From Planctomycetaceae bacterium (GTDB taxonomy: Bacteria > Planctomycetota > Planctomycetia > Pirellulales > Thermoguttaceae), in assembly GCA_031283825.1 (NCBI GenBank), contig JAITAZ010000202.1, forward strand, positions 1 to 6,939: DNA of 6,939 nucleotides, read 5' to 3'. The stretch's first letter is position 1. Each line of letters begins with the position of its first letter. Positions 6,495-6,939 of this stretch are shown here, in pieces. A program made the translations under genes and the position numbers. The notes under the pieces were generated by a model, which did not search any database, was not told the DNA's origin, and saw only the letters and a list, made by a program, of their open reading frames with translations.

Positions 6495-6556
6495 ATTAGT
6501 TTATGTTACGCACTTGCTACCAGATCTGGGGCAGCAAGTGCGTAACATGAGCTAAT
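6495..6556. repeat. 62-bp palindrome with 24-bp stem, related to the ends of the 5845-6050 element
   Basis: ATGTTACGCACTTGCT (6503-6518) is perfectly complementary to 6533-6548. The stem continues through TTT against GAG (one A-T and two G-T pairs) to ATTAG (6495-6499) against CTAAT (6552-6556). The apex holds the palindrome CCAGATCTGG (6520-6529). Read on the minus strand, it matches the left end of the element at 5845 nearly base for base across CATGTTACGCACTTG, TGCCCC, GATC and GGTAG. It could fold as RNA from either strand. Confidence 0.75.
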
Positions 6557-6597
6557 GAATATTTGTAACGAATATTCGTGATAATATTTTTTCCGTT

Positions 6598-6645
6598 GCC
6601 CCTTCGGGGCGTAGGAAATTTTCTCTTTGCGTGAATGGTTACAAA
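6598..6645 (+). repeat. Diverged repeat, copy 2 (GCCCCTTCGGGGC hairpin plus GTGAATGGTTAC)
   Basis: GCCCC-TTC-GGGGC (6598-6610) forms a tight 5-bp stem and is followed by GTAGGAAATTTTCT and GTGAATGGTTACAAA (6631-6645). This mirrors the block order at 6241-6283. A T run precedes rather than follows the hairpin, so it is not a terminator on the plus strand. Confidence 0.5.
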
Positions 6646-6808
6646 ATCTTTAATTTAGCGTCTCGATTATAAAATTCTTTTAATTTTCCCCCCGCCTTCA
6701 CATTAGTTATTTTTTATGATACGCTATCGCAATTGTGGATATGAAATATTTTGCGGAATTTTTTATTTTTTTATCGAAAAAATAAAACGTGAATATTTAC
6801 AAATTAAT

Positions 6809-6915
6809 AATTGTAGAGACGCAATGCCTTGCGTCTCATTGTTGGCTTAGCCTAAATTCGATCAAATGATCGCATAGAGACGCAAAGCATTGCGTCTCTA
6901 CATTGGGTTTAGCAA
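6809..6915. repeat. Two-hairpin GAGACGC intergenic repeat, copy 2
   Basis: Direct-orientation copy of 6382-6476. The hairpins lie at 6816-6837 and 6875-6900. The 35-bp left block (6809-6843) and 42-bp right block (6874-6915) are identical to copy 1. The middle is longer here (30 against 17 bp): it keeps a GATCAAATGATC palindrome and adds GGCTTAGCC. Perfect hairpin blocks with a variable linker suggest selection or recent copying of the hairpins. Confidence 0.8.
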
Positions 6916-6939
6916 CAATTCAAATCCGAATTTAAAAAC

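Larger units (their letters stand above)
5810..6939. other. Long non-coding, repeat-rich region
   Basis: No reading frame here shows a recognisable domain, a plausible start with a ribosome binding site, or protein-like composition. The sequence is AT-rich with T and A runs. Its recognisable content is structured repeats: the element at 5845-6050, the two-hairpin copies at 6382-6476 and 6809-6915, the palindrome at 6495-6556 and the diverged repeat pair near 6241 and 6598. About 6060-6200 and 6650-6800 hold nothing I can name. Confidence 0.7.

Noticed and set aside
6382..6915. Possible tRNA or other structured RNA gene from the paired hairpins
   Set aside because: There is no cloverleaf, no anticodon arm and no CCA-type acceptor; the two-copy arrangement fits an intergenic repeat better.

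Overview
The window most likely comes from a planctomycete, possibly a Pirellulales or Thermoguttaceae-like lineage. The basis is the last ~140 residues of the large flagellin, whose GGGALFQVGPDVV, GISGYLYQLRSG and flagellin C-terminal helix pattern resembles planctomycetal flagellins as I remember them. The moderately AT-rich sequence, long spacers and abundant intergenic repeats fit, but the assignment is an inference and no rRNA is present to confirm it.

Layout: (1) Positions 1-3014, plus strand, hold the 3' part of a giant flagellin that is already open at the first base; 1003 residues are visible and the N-terminal D0/D1 region lies upstream. (2) Positions 3015-3290 form a spacer with a probable terminator and three different short tandem repeats. 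(3) Positions 3291-4106, plus strand, encode pyrroline-5-carboxylate reductase (proC), the last step of proline synthesis, with a good Shine-Dalgarno site. (4) Positions 4107-4474 form the gap between convergent genes and are largely filled by a ~298-bp element (4142-4439) with 19-bp terminal inverted repeats and internal hairpins. (5) Positions 4475-5809, minus strand, encode a secreted calcineurin-like metallophosphoesterase with a probable fibronectin-III-like tail. (6) Positions 5810-6939 hold no gene I can support. They are dense in structured repeats: a MITE-like element with a 9-bp flanking direct repeat (5845-6050), a 24-bp-stem palindrome built from the same end sequence (6495-6556), two direct copies of a two-hairpin GAGACGC element (6382-6476 and 6809-6915), a diverged ~45-bp repeat pair, and a 12-bp motif recurring five times.

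The three genes do not form a pathway or operon: motility, amino-acid biosynthesis and an exported phosphoesterase sit side by side, two of them convergent, separated by repeat-filled spacers. The most interesting content is the non-coding repeat system, in particular the apparent relationship between the 206-bp multi-hairpin element and the 62-bp palindrome, and the modular, cysteine-containing flagellin.
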